NCBI GenBank assembly: GCA_030638385.1
Contig: DAOWES010000293.1
Location: 1 to 5,653 of the forward strand
Reading direction: 5' to 3'
DNA: 5,653 nucleotides
Source of the DNA: Candidatus Cloacimonadota bacterium
GTDB lineage: Bacteria > Cloacimonadota > Cloacimonadia > Cloacimonadales > TCS61
The translations under genes were made by a program, and so were the position numbers. This document shows positions 4,608 through 5,653 of the stretch, one piece after another (positions within the stretch are counted from its first letter, which is position 1; every line of letters begins with the position of its first letter). Below the pieces are notes generated by a model. That model was not told where the DNA came from. It did not search any database and saw only the letters and a list, made by a program, of their open reading frames with translations.

Positions 4608-5621
4608 ATGATAAAAAACATTTGGCGAAGAGGCAGAGACTTTTTAGGAGTAGAAATTCCCATTATTGCGGGCGGAATGACTTGGATAAGTGATTTTGAT
4701 TTAGTGAAAGCGGTTAGTGATGCCGGAGGTTTTCCCGTCTTCGCAGGCGGAAATATGCCACCTGAAATGTCTGAAAAAGAGATCGACAGATTGGTTGAGA
4801 AGATTCACAAACCATTTGCTGTTAACCTGATAACCATTGCTCCAAACTATCAAGCTCATTTCGAAATACTCAAAGATAAAAATGTACCTTTTGTAATTTT
4901 TGCCGGAAATTTTCCCAAGAAAAAAGATGTGGTAAGGATGAAAGAAAGCGGCAAAAAAACTATCTCTTTTGCTTCTACAGAATCTATTGCCAAAAAGCAA
5001 ATTAGTTGGGGAATTGATGCTCTTATATTGGAAGGAAGTGAAGCCGGAGGGCATATTGGGAATGTTTCTTTGATAGTCTTGCTTCAGCAAGTGCTTTTTA
5101 ATTTATCTAACTTTCCTGTGTTTGTTGCCGGTGGAATTGCCACAGGTAAAATGATGGCACACCTTTTGATGATGGGTGCATCCGGTATTCAGATGGGTAC
5201 ACGTTTTGTGATGAGTGAAGAGTGTACAGCTCATGAAAATTTCAAAAAAGCGTTTATCAAAGCCAGAGCTAGACAAGCCATTGCTACTCCTCAATATGAC
5301 AGCAAATTACCGGTGGTGGGAGTTCGTGCCTTGAGTAATTCCGGTATGGAGAATTTTGGGAAATTGCAATTAGAGCTTCTGAAAAAATTGCAGGAAGGAA
5401 CCATAAGCAGAGAGAATGCTCAATTTGAAGTTGAAAATTATTGGGCTGGTTCATTGCGTACTGCTGTTGTGGATGGCAATGTAGATGACGGTTCGTTGAT
5501 GGCAGGGCAGAGCGTTGGCTTGATAAATGATATCAAACCGATAAAGCAAATTCTTTTGGATATGATAAATGACGCAGAAGATGAGCTAGATAAAATGAAA
5601 GAAACGTTTTCGTTAATTTAG
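4608..5621 (+). CDS. FMN-dependent FabK / nitronate monooxygenase family protein
   Basis: A 337-residue cytoplasmic TIM-barrel flavoprotein. The N-terminus LGVEIPIIAGGMTWISD (13-29) followed by AVSDAGG and AGGNMP closely follows the layout of enoyl-ACP reductase II (FabK). So do KPFAVN (68-73), EGSEAGGHIG (142-151, with the catalytic-type histidine 149), PVFVAGGIATG (170-180), GIQMGTRFV (193-201; the FMN phosphate region) and the C-terminal DDGSLMAGQSVGLI. Nitronate monooxygenases share the same fold and the GGH motif, so sequence reading alone leaves two options: fatty-acid synthesis (last reduction of elongation) or oxidation of nitroalkane-type nitronates. The strong GGMTW and EAGGHIG match favours a FabK-like enzyme. 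Segments 74-115 diverge from classical FabK (for example FAGNFPKK where FabK has GAGNP), so it may be a paralogue with another substrate. The start at 4608 is chosen for its AGGAGG. Confidence 0.88.
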   Translation: MIKNIWRRGRDFLGVEIPIIAGGMTWISDFDLVKAVSDAGGFPVFAGGNMPPEMSEKEIDRLVEKIHKPFAVNLITIAPNYQAHFEILKDKNVPFVIFAGNFPKKKDVVRMKESGKKTISFASTESIAKKQISWGIDALILEGSEAGGHIGNVSLIVLLQQVLFNLSNFPVFVAGGIATGKMMAHLLMMGASGIQMGTRFVMSEECTAHENFKKAFIKARARQAIATPQYDSKLPVVGVRALSNSGMENFGKLQLELLKKLQEGTISRENAQFEVENYWAGSLRTAVVDGNVDDGSLMAGQSVGLINDIKPIKQILLDMINDAEDELDKMKETFSLI

Positions 5622-5653
5622 ATAATTAGTGAATTTCAAGAAGACGAATAAAA
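5622..5653 (+). other. Short 3' tail without a recognisable feature
   Basis: Thirty-two bases follow the last stop. There is no hairpin-plus-T-run terminator and no start of a following gene in them. Confidence 0.6.

Noticed and set aside
4701..5090. 129-codon open frame on the - strand inside the FabK-like gene
   Set aside because: Longest antisense frame, but it is fully within a strongly conserved gene and its product shows no recognisable motif; best explained by base composition.

Overview
The window is an AT-rich stretch with every recognisable gene on the + strand. An outer-membrane TolC-type channel and a lipoprotein periplasmic adaptor point to a diderm (Gram-negative-type) bacterium. 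A DUF6485-type cysteine protein and a FabK/2-nitropropane-dioxygenase-type flavoprotein would suit an anaerobe. The overall style recalls Cloacimonadota-like or other uncultured anaerobic lineages, but this is an impression and no marker here fixes the taxon.

Layout: (1) 2-760, the 3' part of an RluD-type 23S rRNA pseudouridine synthase whose start lies outside the window. (2) 761-1179, a non-coding stretch built largely from two families of short inverted repeats. One family is a CCTTCTCC/GGAGAAGG hairpin with CCTCATCC ends. The other is a palindromic GATCGA-core element. One GATCGA copy appears to have inserted inside a hairpin copy, and another runs up to and includes the Shine-Dalgarno of the next gene. 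(3) 1180-1955, a small cysteine-rich DUF6485-like protein coupled by a TAATG overlap to a two-helix membrane protein resembling a shortened DUF445 protein. (4) 1976-3217 and 3420-4523, a TolC-family outer-membrane channel and a MacA/HlyD-type lipoprotein adaptor, separated by a 50-codon reading frame that looks like a PDZ domain with its middle deleted. (5) 4608-5621, an FMN-dependent FabK/nitronate-monooxygenase family protein, possibly with its own promoter.

How they work together: channel and adaptor would form the outer-membrane and periplasmic parts of a tripartite export machine. The inner-membrane pump (MacB-type ABC or RND) is not in the window. Genes 1180-4523 are closely spaced and co-directional, so they may be one transcription unit, but DUF6485, the DUF445-like protein and the PDZ remnant have no role here that the sequence proves. 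The most unusual material is the nested repeat mosaic at 775-1177 and the miniature PDZ frame at 3230-3382. I found no RNA genes, CRISPR arrays or transposase genes.
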